64,000 nucleotides of DNA from Algivirga pacifica (lineage in GTDB: Bacteria; Bacteroidota; Bacteroidia; Cytophagales; Flammeovirgaceae). Positions 9,386-18,003 of this stretch are shown piece by piece. A program made the position numbers and the translations under genes. Under the pieces are notes generated by a model. The model was not told the DNA's origin, searched no databases, and saw only the letters and a program-made list of their open reading frames with translations. The stretch covers positions 124,001 through 188,000 of the forward strand of contig NZ_BAABJX010000052.1 of NCBI RefSeq assembly GCF_039543525.1, written 5' to 3'. Position 1 is the stretch's first letter; every line of letters begins with the position of its first letter.

Positions 9386-9772
9386 ATGGCAAGAAAAGTT
9401 CTTATAGCAGAGGATAGTGCAGTAATTCAGAATATTACACGTAAAGTCCTTCAATTTCAAAATTTCGAAATTGTATCCGTAAAGGATGGTGTATCGGCAC
9501 TTAATGAGATAAAGTCTTCTGACTTTGATGTAGTTTTGATGGACATCAATATGCCTACAATGAATGGCATGGAGTGCGCCAAGCAAATTCGTGCAATGGA
9601 GGATCCAAATAAAGCAGGTATCCCTATTGTTGCAATTACCGGAAATGCACAAAACTTTACGGTAGATCAGTTCAAGGCGGTAGGAATCAATGAGTACCTT
9701 CCAAAGCCTGTAGATTATGATCAGCTGATCGATACTGTCAATAAAGTAATTACGCAAGAAGTGAAAAACTGA
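9386..9772 (+). CDS. Single-domain CheY-like response regulator
   Basis: The 128-residue protein is a receiver domain with no output domain. The phospho-acceptor is Asp53 in VVLMDINMPTMNG. The acidic pocket lies in LIAEDSA near residues 7-10, and the conserved lysine is Lys107 in EYLPKPVD. It lies 182 bases downstream of the hybrid kinase that ends in an Hpt domain, so the likely path is kinase His to receiver Asp to Hpt His to this protein. Its target cannot be read from sequence. A strong terminator follows, so it ends the transcript. Confidence 0.93.
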   Translation: MARKVLIAEDSAVIQNITRKVLQFQNFEIVSVKDGVSALNEIKSSDFDVVLMDINMPTMNGMECAKQIRAMEDPNKAGIPIVAITGNAQNFTVDQFKAVGINEYLPKPVDYDQLIDTVNKVITQEVKN

Positions 9773-9813
9773 GGTTTATATCCTGAAGTATACAACTACC
9801 AATCAATTTGACT

Positions 9814-9848
9814 AAGTGGTATAAGCCTTGTGCTATACCACTTTTTTT
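9814..9848 (+). terminator. Rho-independent terminator after the CheY-like gene
   Basis: A ten-pair perfect stem (AAGTGGTATA with TATACCACTT) is followed by a T-run. Confidence 0.9.
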
Positions 9849-9881
9849 ATGAGGAAAGGTTAGAATTTATATTTCAATCTT

Positions 9882-9898
9882 TAGCTTTGCTACGTTTG
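9882..9898 (+). promoter_or_regulatory. Overlapping -7 elements TAGCTTTG and TACGTTTG
   Basis: Two exact TAnnTTTG matches lie at 9882-9889 and 9891-9898. They are 30-39 bases upstream of the next start codon and just after a terminator, so a new transcript probably begins here. Confidence 0.5.
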
Positions 9899-9927
9899 GA
9901 ATAAAATTTTTTAAAGAAGCCGTAACG

Positions 9928-10203
9928 ATGAAACCAACCAAAGGATTATTACATAAGATAGAAGATCTATTTGCTGAAACCCCCTACATATTGCGCTATG
10001 AAAAAGGGAGCTTCAATTCAGGGTATTGTATCTTGAAAAGTAATAAGGTGGTCGTGATCAATAAATATTACTCTGTGGAAGGAAAGGTGAATTCTTTGAT
10101 TAATATTCTTAATGAGTTGGCAGAAGATATTGTGCTGGAGGAATTATCTGAAAAAAATCAAAAACTGTTTGAACAGCTGCTCGATCAGAAAAAAGACATT
10201 TAA
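9928..10203 (+). CDS. Small conserved-looking protein of unknown function
   Basis: A 91-residue soluble protein I do not recognise. It has no signal peptide or membrane segment. The N-terminal half contains an alternating strand-like stretch (YCILKSNKVVVINKYYS). The C-terminal half is helical and acidic (INILNELAEDIVLEELSEKNQ). The gene is preceded by a terminator and a good promoter element and followed by a heptamer array. It is probably monocistronic and real, with coding composition like its neighbours. No functional inference is justified. Confidence 0.7.
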   Translation: MKPTKGLLHKIEDLFAETPYILRYEKGSFNSGYCILKSNKVVVINKYYSVEGKVNSLINILNELAEDIVLEELSEKNQKLFEQLLDQKKDI

Positions 10204-10238
10204 GGTAAAAGGTAAAAGGTAAAAGGTAAAAGGTAAAA
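10204..10238. repeat. Five tandem GGTAAAA heptamers
   Basis: Exactly five head-to-tail copies of GGTAAAA begin two bases after the stop codon of the 91-residue gene. They run into the GGGTGCCC hairpin. This is one of the heptad arrays that recur between genes in this window. Confidence 0.95.
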
Positions 10239-10259
10239 GGGTGCCCCTTGTGGGCACCC
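10233..10259 (-). terminator. Hairpin with T-rich tail, ending the WG-repeat gene
   Basis: GGGTGCCC at 10239-10246 pairs with GGGCACCC at 10252-10259. Read on the minus strand the stem is followed by TTTTA from the adjoining GGTAAAA array. On the plus strand no T-run follows. It therefore best serves the minus-strand gene ending at 10291. Confidence 0.6.
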
Positions 10260-10290
10260 GATAGTTTGATAAAAGGGTATTATACCTCTC

Positions 10291-12657
10291 TTACAAAGGA
10301 TAGACTTGAATTTCCTGCTTCTCGTACAGCAAGAAAGTACCATCCATAGCATTGTATTCTATGCGATCAAATTGGGGGAAATAGATGACCAATCCTCGAA
10401 GGTAATCCAATCCATATTTCCCTTCAGATTGCGTGATAACAAATCCGTTGCCTAAGTCTTTTAGTTGACTGTACTTTCCATAAATGCCTTGCATACCATC
10501 TTTTGCAAAAACACCTGCCTTACCATTTTCCTGAATAAGCCAGTTACCAGTAGGCAGTCGTTCGACATGTTCGTAGCGACAAGGTAAAATTTCTTTCCCT
10601 GAACGATGTAGTACGCCATACTTTCCTTTGTTTTTGACGATAGCCATACTATCCTCAAAAGGTGTGGCTTCTTCGTACTTAGGTTGGATGATAATACGAT
10701 CTCTTTTATCCAAATATCCCCATTTATTTCCTAAACGAATAGGAGCTAGTCCTTCAGAGTAAGGCTGTACCGCTTCATAGCGAGCAGAGATACGAAGACG
10801 TCCCAGAAAATCTACAAATCCATAGCGTTGATGGATTTTCACAGGAGCATACCCTTCAGTTTGCTCACCAACCCATAATAAGTGATCATAGGCATCAGGG
10901 CCTGGTACGCCAGGCTCATAGAGGTGCTTGAAATATCGTTTTCCGTTTTTGTACATAAAGACAGTTTGATCTGCTCTCACAGTAGAAATGGAGTCGTACA
11001 CAGGAGGAAGACAAGCTTCGCCCGCTTCGTTGATCAGACCAAATTTTCCACGATACTTACTGTAAACAGCCCCTTTCTTTACCTGTAACTCCATGATGTC
11101 CGTACGAAATACCTCAATGCCACTAGCGGTTAGAGTACCCCATTGCTCATTGTTTTTATATAAAAAGGTGCCCTCAGAAATACTCATAAGTTTATCGACA
11201 AAAGGAGAAATAACCCACTCACCCTCTCGGTTGATAACGCCATAATATTGTCCTTGACGAACAACGGCATAAGGACCATTAAAAGCCTCTGCATCTCGGT
11301 ATATCAGTGGAATGACCTCTTGGAGCTCTTCATTTAGAAAACCATATTTCTGCCCATCAAATACACGATACATCTTACCTGACGGTTGATCAATATAGGG
11401 GTAACGTCCTTGGGTGATGTTACTTCCCTGATGGTCGTAAAGATCAGTATTATGGTCGGTCACTCGAAAAACCTCCGCTTGCTCTTGGGTGATTTTTTTA
11501 TGAGCAACAGGTATAATGATCTCACCATTCTGATTAATGACTCCATAAAGACCATCTTTTCGGACGATACTTCTATTTTTGATAAAAGGGCCGATATGTT
11601 CGTACTGTCCAAAGAGCTTGATCTCTGCGTGTAAGGTGGTGATTCCTTTTTTTCCATGACTGTCAAAAAGAAATACTCCCTTTCCAATATTTTCCAACTT
11701 ATCGTAATCCCACTGTCCCAACACTTCCTTGGAGGCTGTTACGGCAGTGATACGATGCATGGGAGTAATGATCGCAGTGGTGTCAGTTAATGCCACTTTA
11801 CGGTAAATAGGAGCATAAATTTCTTTTCCCTCAGGGGATAGCAGTCCTTCTCGCCCATTTTGAGTAATGCGCATATATCCTTTGACATCAGGAAAGATAT
11901 CATGGTACTGGAATGGCGTAAGTGCTTTTCCATTCACGTTGAAAAGAGCGTAAATACCTTCTTGTCGTACACGTAATAGCCCGTTGGGTAATTCCTCTAT
12001 TAGTTCGTATTGACTACCAATAATTTCCTTCCCAGCCCCATCAAAAAGACGTATACGTACCGTGCCGTCCTCTCCATAGTGTCCTGCCAGGTAGCGATTT
12101 TTACGGTGAATTAGCGGTGTGATAAAATCAAAATAAGTTGCTAGCTTTTCTCTGCCTTTAGGATCGATTAATCCAAACAGTTCTTGCTGCAAGTTTTGGT
12201 TATAAACAGAAACTTTTGAAACACCATTTTCAAAGTACTCAAAAGAAGTGTATCGGGGTTCCAGAACGACTTTTCCTTTTTTATCTATCAATCCCCATAA
12301 CCCTTCAGCAGTTTGTATGGCAATATACTTGCCTTCGTAGAAGAAAAGCTGGGAGCTTTTCATCATATTACTCCAGCCAATAAAGGCATAAGGAGTCGTA
12401 TTGAGTTTTTCTCCTTTCTTATTTAGTAAAAAGTATCCCTCAGAAGTACGTACTCTACCCAGCCCTTCAGAGAAAGAAGTTGCTTCTTCATAAGAGGGTG
12501 CGATAATGTAGGAGGAGCTATCCGTACGATGAATATATCCCACCTTCTGATGTTCTGTAGACAGTAAAGGAACAAGCATGTCCTGTGCCTGTAGTGAGGT
12601 ATGTAGTAATGTACTTCCTATTAAGGCGATTCCCTTAACGACGTTCAAAAATTTCAT
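10291..12657 (-). CDS. Exported WG-repeat protein
   Basis: A 788-residue protein begins with a signal peptide (MKFLNVVKGIALIGSTLLHTSLQ). The rest is built almost wholly of degenerate repeats of the WG type (PF14903). Examples are YGFVDFLGRLRISARYEAV, WGYLDKRDRIIIQPKYEEA and YGVINREGEWVISP. Each repeat gives a Trp/Tyr-Gly pair, a turn, and I-P-x-Y strands, predicting a repetitive beta structure in the periplasm or on the cell surface. The function of WG proteins is not established. Its start overlaps the end of the NUDIX gene by 23 bp, so the two are translated from one mRNA. Confidence 0.88.
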   Translation of the reverse strand: MKFLNVVKGIALIGSTLLHTSLQAQDMLVPLLSTEHQKVGYIHRTDSSSYIIAPSYEEATSFSEGLGRVRTSEGYFLLNKKGEKLNTTPYAFIGWSNMMKSSQLFFYEGKYIAIQTAEGLWGLIDKKGKVVLEPRYTSFEYFENGVSKVSVYNQNLQQELFGLIDPKGREKLATYFDFITPLIHRKNRYLAGHYGEDGTVRIRLFDGAGKEIIGSQYELIEELPNGLLRVRQEGIYALFNVNGKALTPFQYHDIFPDVKGYMRITQNGREGLLSPEGKEIYAPIYRKVALTDTTAIITPMHRITAVTASKEVLGQWDYDKLENIGKGVFLFDSHGKKGITTLHAEIKLFGQYEHIGPFIKNRSIVRKDGLYGVINQNGEIIIPVAHKKITQEQAEVFRVTDHNTDLYDHQGSNITQGRYPYIDQPSGKMYRVFDGQKYGFLNEELQEVIPLIYRDAEAFNGPYAVVRQGQYYGVINREGEWVISPFVDKLMSISEGTFLYKNNEQWGTLTASGIEVFRTDIMELQVKKGAVYSKYRGKFGLINEAGEACLPPVYDSISTVRADQTVFMYKNGKRYFKHLYEPGVPGPDAYDHLLWVGEQTEGYAPVKIHQRYGFVDFLGRLRISARYEAVQPYSEGLAPIRLGNKWGYLDKRDRIIIQPKYEEATPFEDSMAIVKNKGKYGVLHRSGKEILPCRYEHVERLPTGNWLIQENGKAGVFAKDGMQGIYGKYSQLKDLGNGFVITQSEGKYGLDYLRGLVIYFPQFDRIEYNAMDGTFLLYEKQEIQVYPL

Positions 12658-13249
12658 ATATTTCTTTGATCGATGCGAATGTATTCTTCCAGACTTCCTG
12701 TTTAACTTCCTCCCTTGTCATCCAGCGTAAAGCTGTGATATCTTCTTCTTCTTGAGGTTTCATGTCAGAATCATTAGTGCAATGCATTGAGTACCAATGT
12801 GTACATTTTAGGATGTCCTTACCTTTTAATACATAAGTGTGCCATGTTTCCCCTACTTTTTCTCCTAGAGAAGCTTCTACCTGACATTCTTCCATTACTT
12901 CTCGGACAGCCGCCTCTTCAATCTCTTCCCCTGCATCTACATGTCCTTTAGGGAGGTCCCATTTGTCACGACGATGCATAAATAAGATGGTATCTTCCTT
13001 AGACACCAAGCCTCCGGCAGCATGTACTACCTTAAAATGTTCACTGACCTGCTTGACAGTTTTGGTGTAGTCCTTGACGTAAAATAATAAGGGTTTATGG
13101 CCTTGTACTTGTTTATCTCTTAGTTGACAGTAATGTTTCCATATGCTGTCAGCACTAATATTGCCATAAGTTACGTAACGGTGTTCATCTGAGGGGCGAT
13201 CTCCTTCTTTTCGTATTTCTATGGCGGTATCTTCTACAAAAAACTTCAT
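12635..13249 (-). CDS. NUDIX hydrolase
   Basis: A 204-residue protein with a NUDIX domain in its C-terminal two thirds. The box GX5EX7REUXEE begins at Gly102 (GHVDAGEE) and continues through REVMEECQV. The usual glycine at the second last box position is Gln123. The preceding RRDKWDLPKGH is typical of NUDIX enzymes acting on nucleoside diphosphate-linked substrates such as ADP-ribose or diadenosine polyphosphates. The first 75 residues have no clear domain. The downstream WG-repeat gene overlaps by 23 bp, an odd pairing of a cytoplasmic hydrolase with an exported protein. The substrate cannot be assigned. Confidence 0.92.
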   Translation of the reverse strand: MKFFVEDTAIEIRKEGDRPSDEHRYVTYGNISADSIWKHYCQLRDKQVQGHKPLLFYVKDYTKTVKQVSEHFKVVHAAGGLVSKEDTILFMHRRDKWDLPKGHVDAGEEIEEAAVREVMEECQVEASLGEKVGETWHTYVLKGKDILKCTHWYSMHCTNDSDMKPQEEEDITALRWMTREEVKQEVWKNTFASIKEIYEIFERR

Positions 13250-13521
13250 GGTAGTTTTGCTTATTGATCATTATCACAACATGGAATGCAAGGGTTTTCT
13301 ACGAATGCATACACTAAGTAACAAAGGTAGGCGTTGAAAGCATGAAGTGAAAGTATTGTCAACAAGCTTTTCAAATGCATTGGAGATAGATGCGTGTTTT
13401 TTCTGAAAAAATTAATACTTTCATTATCCAATTAAGAGAATAATTTTTTGAATAAAGTAATAGACGTGGAAGGAGCTCTTTTAGAACTTTCCGCTTGTCT
13501 TCTTATTTCCAACCTGCACAT

Positions 13522-14871
13522 ATGTCTGATTTATTTGCGATAAGAGTAGCATCGTCCCCGGATTCTGAGGTTTTGTTTGGTATGAATATCAATGGCGTGC
13601 CGAATGAAGGTCAGTCTATTCTTAGAATTCCAGCTCAGAAAGATCCTCAATGGAAAGTGGTGGAAGCTACATTTATGGAACTACCACAACATACACACAC
13701 GTATGAGGTATTGCTCTCCAAGGCAAAACAGTATTGGGGGGCACATATGGGACTGAATGAAAAAGGGGTATGTATTGGCGTGACAGCGACTCGAACAAAG
13801 GTAAAACTGCCCGCTACCGATAGTGGATTGACAGCGTATGATCTTTTACGATTGGCTTTAGAGCGATCTGATTCTGCCAAAGCAGCAGTGAAGGAAATTA
13901 CGGAGTTGAGTCAACAGTTTGGGGTAAATCCCCTGATGCATTTTGCTGGCAAGCAAGAGCGATCGTCTTTTAGTTTTTTGATCACAGATCGAAAGCATAT
14001 TTATGTTTTGGAGTTTGTAGGAGCTGAGTGGGCTTATCAGGAAATAAAAGCGGATGTGGCAGTACTTTCAGGAGAAATGGTCTTGGAAGAAGACTTGCAT
14101 GGACAGAGTGAAGGGCTAAAACAGTGGGCTTTGGATAAGCGTTGGTACAAGGAAGATAAGCCGTTTAACTTTCATCAAGTTTTTGGAAAGGCCGGAGTAT
14201 TATCCAAGCATAAAAAGGGTAAACGACAATTGCTAATAGAGAAAGCATTGGATAACCTACAAGGAGACTATACTGTGAAAGGGTTAATGGAATTATTGAG
14301 TAGCCACAAAAAAGTGGGGAAAAAATTTAAACCTTCTAGCTCAACAGATAAAGATCTTTGCAAACATGCTAACAAGAATACCCCTTGGCAGACCAATAAC
14401 TCTGTGGTAGTAAATATTCGTCAGAAGGTGGAGGATAATGTTTGCTGGTTTACAGGAACTTCTACCCCTAGTATGTCTTTGTACAAACCTTTCTTTATTC
14501 CGGGTGATAATATCTACGAAGGGTTATTTAAGGAAGCAACCTTACTGAAAAATGATTCCCTTTGGTGGAGGCATGAGTCCTTCCAGCGATTAGTGTCTTT
14601 GAATTTTAAGCGTAATCGTCCCGGTTTTGAGCAAGAAAGAGTCGAAATACAGGAACGACTACTGCAAACCGAAGAACTTTTCCGAATAGAAAAAGCCGAT
14701 AGCTATATGCGTAACAAGCTCTCTGAGGATAGCTTAAAGATACACATGAAGAAGATTCTTGAATGGGAATTTGAGATTAAGAAGCACTATAGAAGCTTAG
14801 GGCAGTTCACACCAGTCTACAAAGGGTATGTGAAGCAGCTTAACCAGGAAGTGACTGCCGCTATAGAGTAA
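13522..14871 (+). CDS. Secernin/peptidase C69-like Ntn hydrolase, Ser in place of Cys
   Basis: The protein resembles secernins and C69 dipeptidases. LFGMNINGVPNEGQS matches the FGKNSDRPPNE region, and YWGAHMGLNEKGVCIG matches the family WGAEMGVNEHGVAIG block. I chose the ATG at 13522, giving 449 residues, because it yields Met-Ser-Asp-Leu-Phe. This lines up with the Met-Cys-Asp-Thr of secernins, and Met removal would expose Ser as the N-terminal residue. A TTG start at 13495 would add nine residues and bury it. The family nucleophile Cys is thus replaced by Ser, which could still act as an Ntn nucleophile or mark loss of activity. It is flanked by its own spacer and an inverted repeat. Confidence 0.8.
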   Translation: MSDLFAIRVASSPDSEVLFGMNINGVPNEGQSILRIPAQKDPQWKVVEATFMELPQHTHTYEVLLSKAKQYWGAHMGLNEKGVCIGVTATRTKVKLPATDSGLTAYDLLRLALERSDSAKAAVKEITELSQQFGVNPLMHFAGKQERSSFSFLITDRKHIYVLEFVGAEWAYQEIKADVAVLSGEMVLEEDLHGQSEGLKQWALDKRWYKEDKPFNFHQVFGKAGVLSKHKKGKRQLLIEKALDNLQGDYTVKGLMELLSSHKKVGKKFKPSSSTDKDLCKHANKNTPWQTNNSVVVNIRQKVEDNVCWFTGTSTPSMSLYKPFFIPGDNIYEGLFKEATLLKNDSLWWRHESFQRLVSLNFKRNRPGFEQERVEIQERLLQTEELFRIEKADSYMRNKLSEDSLKIHMKKILEWEFEIKKHYRSLGQFTPVYKGYVKQLNQEVTAAIE

Positions 14872-14875
14872 TAAA

Positions 14876-14920
14876 AATGAAGAATGAAGAATTATTAATT
14901 AAGAATTCTTCATTCTTCAT
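14876..14920. repeat. 17-bp inverted repeat built of ATGAAGA heptads
   Basis: The left arm holds ATGAAGA repeated and the right arm its complement TCTTCAT, around a TTAATTAAG centre. It sits four bases after the secernin-like stop and just before the dnaG promoter. It may act as a transcript-end hairpin. Confidence 0.8.
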
Positions 14921-14943
14921 CCTTCATTAAAAACTGAAATCCT

Positions 14944-14951
14944 TATCTTTG
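14944..14951 (+). promoter_or_regulatory. -7 element TATCTTTG upstream of dnaG
   Basis: A perfect TAnnTTTG match 27 bases before the chosen dnaG start. Confidence 0.5.
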
Positions 14952-14978
14952 TAGGAAGATTGATGATTGACTTCATCA

Positions 14979-17012
14979 ATGGTTTTTCTTCATTCTAAAA
15001 AGATAAGAACGTTGTCAATTTCTCAAGAGACTATACAGAAAGTAAAGGATGCCGTCGATATTGTGGATATCGTGGAAGACTTCGTGACGCTCAAGAAAAA
15101 AGGGCATTACTGGTCTGGCTTGTGTCCTTTTCATGACGACAAAAGTCCTTCTTTTACCGTAACACCTTCCCGTGGTATTTATAAGTGTTTTTCTTGTGGA
15201 GCAGCAGGAGATGCCATTGGCTTTGTAAAAGAGTTAGAAGGATTGACCTATATCGAAACCATCAAGTACTTGGGAAAAAAGTATGGGATTGAGATACAGG
15301 AAAAAGAACTCACCAGCGACGAAAAAGCCAAACAGGAGCACAAGGAAAGTCTTTTTATTGCCCTGAACTATGCCAAGGATTTCTTTATTGAGAAAATGAC
15401 GAAAACGTCTGAAGGGAAATCCGTGGGGATAGGTTATTTCAAGGAAAGAGGCTTTCATAACCAAACGATCGAAAACTTTGAGCTAGGGTATAGCCTTAAT
15501 CAATGGGATGCTTTCGAGAAAGCAGCACTCCAAAAAGGGTTTAAGGAGGACATTCTGGAAGCGGCAGGGTTGATCATGCGCAAGGAGGATAGAAAGTATG
15601 ACCGTTTCCGAAGTCGGGTGATGTTCCCTATCCATAACCTGGCGGGCCGGGTAATTGCCTTTGGTGCTCGTACCCTAAAGAAGGATGATAAGCCCAAGTA
15701 TCTTAACTCACCAGAAACAGAGGTATACCATAAAAGTGATGTCCTATACGGAATTTTTCAGGCGAAGAATGCTCTTCGTATGGAGGATAATGCCCTTTTG
15801 GTAGAAGGGTATACCGATGTACTTTCCTTACATCAGTCGGGTATAGAAAATGTAGTGGCCAGTTCCGGTACGGCCTTGACGGAGGGACAGATCAAGTTGG
15901 TAAAGCGATTTACCAATAATATGACGGTCCTCTATGATGGAGATGAGGCCGGGATTAAAGCTTCCTTAAGAGGTACTGACCTTATTCTGGAACAAGGAAT
16001 GGACGTAAGGGTAGTGGTATTGCCGGAAGGACAAGACCCAGACAGTTACTGTCGTGAGTTGGGAGGGCAACGCTTTAAGGAATATATAGACAAGCACGCC
16101 CGTGACTTTATTCTGTTCAAAACGGATGTGCTCTTAAAGGGTGCCGAGAATGACCCCATCAAGAAGGCAAATGTTACCAGGGATATTGTACAAAGTATTG
16201 CTAAGATTCCCGATCCCATCAAGCAATCTGTGTTCTATAAAGAGTGTGCTAAGTTGCTGAATATTCCCGAGGAACTCTTGATTTCCGAAGGGGAGAAAAT
16301 CAAGCAAAAAGTTATAGATCAAAAAGAAAAAGCACAGAATAGACAACGCAGGGAGTGGGAGCAAACGCCACCACCACCACCGGAGTACTATGCGGATATT
16401 CCTCAGGATATACCACCTATTCATGAAGAAGTTATTCCCCAAGTAGAAGAGAGGGTAGTATCAAACGATCAAAGTTTTTACACAAAAGATCATATTAAAC
16501 TACTTCAAGCTAGAGAGGAGGAACTGATACGGGTATTATTGCTTTATGGTCAAACTTCAATAGGAGTTAATGGTGATAAGCTATATCACTTCTTGTTTGA
16601 TGATTTAGACTCTATAGTTATCACAAAGCCGGTGTTTCATGAAATTATTATTACTTATAAAAACGAAGCAGCTTTAAGACGAGATCCTGATGCACAGTTT
16701 TTCTTGGATCATGAAGATAAAGCGGTACGTGAGTTTGCTGAAGAGTGCTTAATGATAGACCGTCAATTTAGTCCTAACTGGGAAGAAAAGCATAGAATAT
16801 ATACACCTCTAAAGGATGAGAATTTGCCAAAATTGGTTAATAATACTATGCTTTGGTTGAATCTACGTTCGTATGAGAAGAAGTGCTTTGATTATATACG
16901 TAAAATAGGTCAAGTAGAAGGGAAAGAACAACAGGCTTTATTGACTGATTTAATGTGTTGTACAGAGAAAAAGAATGCGTTTGCAAAAGAGTTAGGAGTA
17001 GTGATCTCTTAG
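14979..17012 (+). CDS. dnaG: DNA primase
   Basis: DnaG makes RNA primers at the replication fork and binds the DnaB helicase through its C-terminus. I chose ATG 14979 (677 residues) over an upstream TTG. The CHC2 zinc finger is CPFHDDKSPSF then YKCFSCGAAGD (Cys49, His52, Cys70, Cys73). The TOPRIM core is LLVEGYTDVLSLHQSG, then VASSGTALTEGQ, then LYDGDEAGIKAS, with the catalytic Glu and Asp residues present. The C-terminal 190 residues are less conserved, with a proline run (PPPPPEY) joining them to the core. A TATCTTTG promoter element lies just upstream. Confidence 0.96.
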   Translation: MVFLHSKKIRTLSISQETIQKVKDAVDIVDIVEDFVTLKKKGHYWSGLCPFHDDKSPSFTVTPSRGIYKCFSCGAAGDAIGFVKELEGLTYIETIKYLGKKYGIEIQEKELTSDEKAKQEHKESLFIALNYAKDFFIEKMTKTSEGKSVGIGYFKERGFHNQTIENFELGYSLNQWDAFEKAALQKGFKEDILEAAGLIMRKEDRKYDRFRSRVMFPIHNLAGRVIAFGARTLKKDDKPKYLNSPETEVYHKSDVLYGIFQAKNALRMEDNALLVEGYTDVLSLHQSGIENVVASSGTALTEGQIKLVKRFTNNMTVLYDGDEAGIKASLRGTDLILEQGMDVRVVVLPEGQDPDSYCRELGGQRFKEYIDKHARDFILFKTDVLLKGAENDPIKKANVTRDIVQSIAKIPDPIKQSVFYKECAKLLNIPEELLISEGEKIKQKVIDQKEKAQNRQRREWEQTPPPPPEYYADIPQDIPPIHEEVIPQVEERVVSNDQSFYTKDHIKLLQAREEELIRVLLLYGQTSIGVNGDKLYHFLFDDLDSIVITKPVFHEIIITYKNEAALRRDPDAQFFLDHEDKAVREFAEECLMIDRQFSPNWEEKHRIYTPLKDENLPKLVNNTMLWLNLRSYEKKCFDYIRKIGQVEGKEQQALLTDLMCCTEKKNAFAKELGVVIS

Positions 17013-17076
17013 TGATGGGTAAATATTCAAAACTTAATAACGCAACGACCAGTATATATAATCGAACCATTAGGAT

Positions 17077-17146
17077 CTCAACTCACCAAAGGTGAAGCTC
17101 AACAAAGCGAAGCTTTAACTCAACCTGCGGCGCAAGCCGCCTCAAC
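17077..17146. repeat. Modular mini-hairpin array in the thiD leader
   Basis: Copies of CTCAAC alternate with three different small hairpins: TCACC-AAA-GGTGA (17083-17095), AAAGC-GAA-GCTTT (17104-17116) and GCGGC-GCAA-GCCGC (17127-17140). The last CTCAAC ends eight bases before the thiD start, so the whole array is in the 5' leader. The second hairpin contains GCGAAGC, and the third has a GNRA-type loop. Confidence 0.9.
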
Positions 17147-17154
17147 AAAAGCAT

Positions 17155-17976
17155 ATGAAGTATACGAAAATATTGACGATTGCCGGTTCCGATAGCGGAG
17201 GGGGAGCAGGCATACAGGCAGATTTGAAGACCTTTGCCGCATTGGAGTGTTACGGGATGTCAGCCATTACGGCAGTAACGGCGCAAAATACCCATGGGGT
17301 ACAGGATATACATCCTATTCCACTAAAGACGCTGGAGGCGCAGATCCGAGTGATTATGGAAGATATGGGGGCTGATGCCGTCAAAATCGGGATGTTGCAT
17401 AATAAGGAAACAGTGGAGTTGGTGGCCGATATGATGCGTTACTACGAACCAAAACATTTAGTGGTAGACCCCGTGATGGTTTCTACTTCGGGGCATATTT
17501 TGTTAGAAGAGAGTGCGATTGATAGTATTGTTGATAAGCTTTTTCCTTTGGCGACAGTGATTACACCTAATCTACCAGAAGCAGAAGTGGTTTTACAGAG
17601 ACGGTTAGACACGGATCATCTCTTAAAGGAAGCAGAGCAATTGTTACAATACGGAAGTCAGTCGGTATTGTTAAAAGGAGGGCATTTAGAAGGAAGAATA
17701 CAGGATACTTGGGTCGGTAAAGGATATACGCCCCTGGTCATTACTCACGATAAAATTGCCACCAAGAATACGCATGGTACAGGCTGTACGTTGAGTAGTG
17801 CTATCGCAGCACTTTTGGGACGAGGAGTCGCTATCGACGTGGCGGTAGAAAAAGCCATTGAGTATATCGGCTTGGCCATTCAGCAAGGAGCAAATATGCA
17901 CTTGAGTGATGGAAAGGGACCTGTAAATCATTTTTTCCATTTCTGGAAGAAAAAGAATATAGAAGGTAAGAAGTAA
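17155..17976 (+). CDS. thiD: Hydroxymethylpyrimidine/phosphomethylpyrimidine kinase
   Basis: ThiD phosphorylates HMP and HMP-phosphate to HMP-PP for thiamine synthesis in the cytoplasm. The 273 residues match the ribokinase-like ThiD family. The start KILTIAGSDSGGGAGIQADL is diagnostic. VKIGML and VVDPVMVSTSGH are family blocks, and the anion-hole motif is GTGCTLSSAIAA near residue 203. No other thiamine gene is nearby, and no THI-box-like element was recognised. Instead the leader holds three mini-hairpins between CTCAAC linkers, which could affect translation. Confidence 0.96.
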   Translation: MKYTKILTIAGSDSGGGAGIQADLKTFAALECYGMSAITAVTAQNTHGVQDIHPIPLKTLEAQIRVIMEDMGADAVKIGMLHNKETVELVADMMRYYEPKHLVVDPVMVSTSGHILLEESAIDSIVDKLFPLATVITPNLPEAEVVLQRRLDTDHLLKEAEQLLQYGSQSVLLKGGHLEGRIQDTWVGKGYTPLVITHDKIATKNTHGTGCTLSSAIAALLGRGVAIDVAVEKAIEYIGLAIQQGANMHLSDGKGPVNHFFHFWKKKNIEGKK

Positions 17977-18003
17977 CAGGTTAAAGGTAAAAAGTAATTA
18001 TAT

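Noticed and set aside
9269..9757. 162-codon minus-strand frame opposite the CheY-like gene
   Set aside because: It lies antisense to a clear receiver domain, has Cys/Tyr/Ile-rich composition and no recognisable motif.
13495..13521. TTG start for the secernin-like protein
   Set aside because: It would add nine residues before the Met-Ser-Asp that aligns with the Ntn N-terminus; ATG 13522 is the better start.
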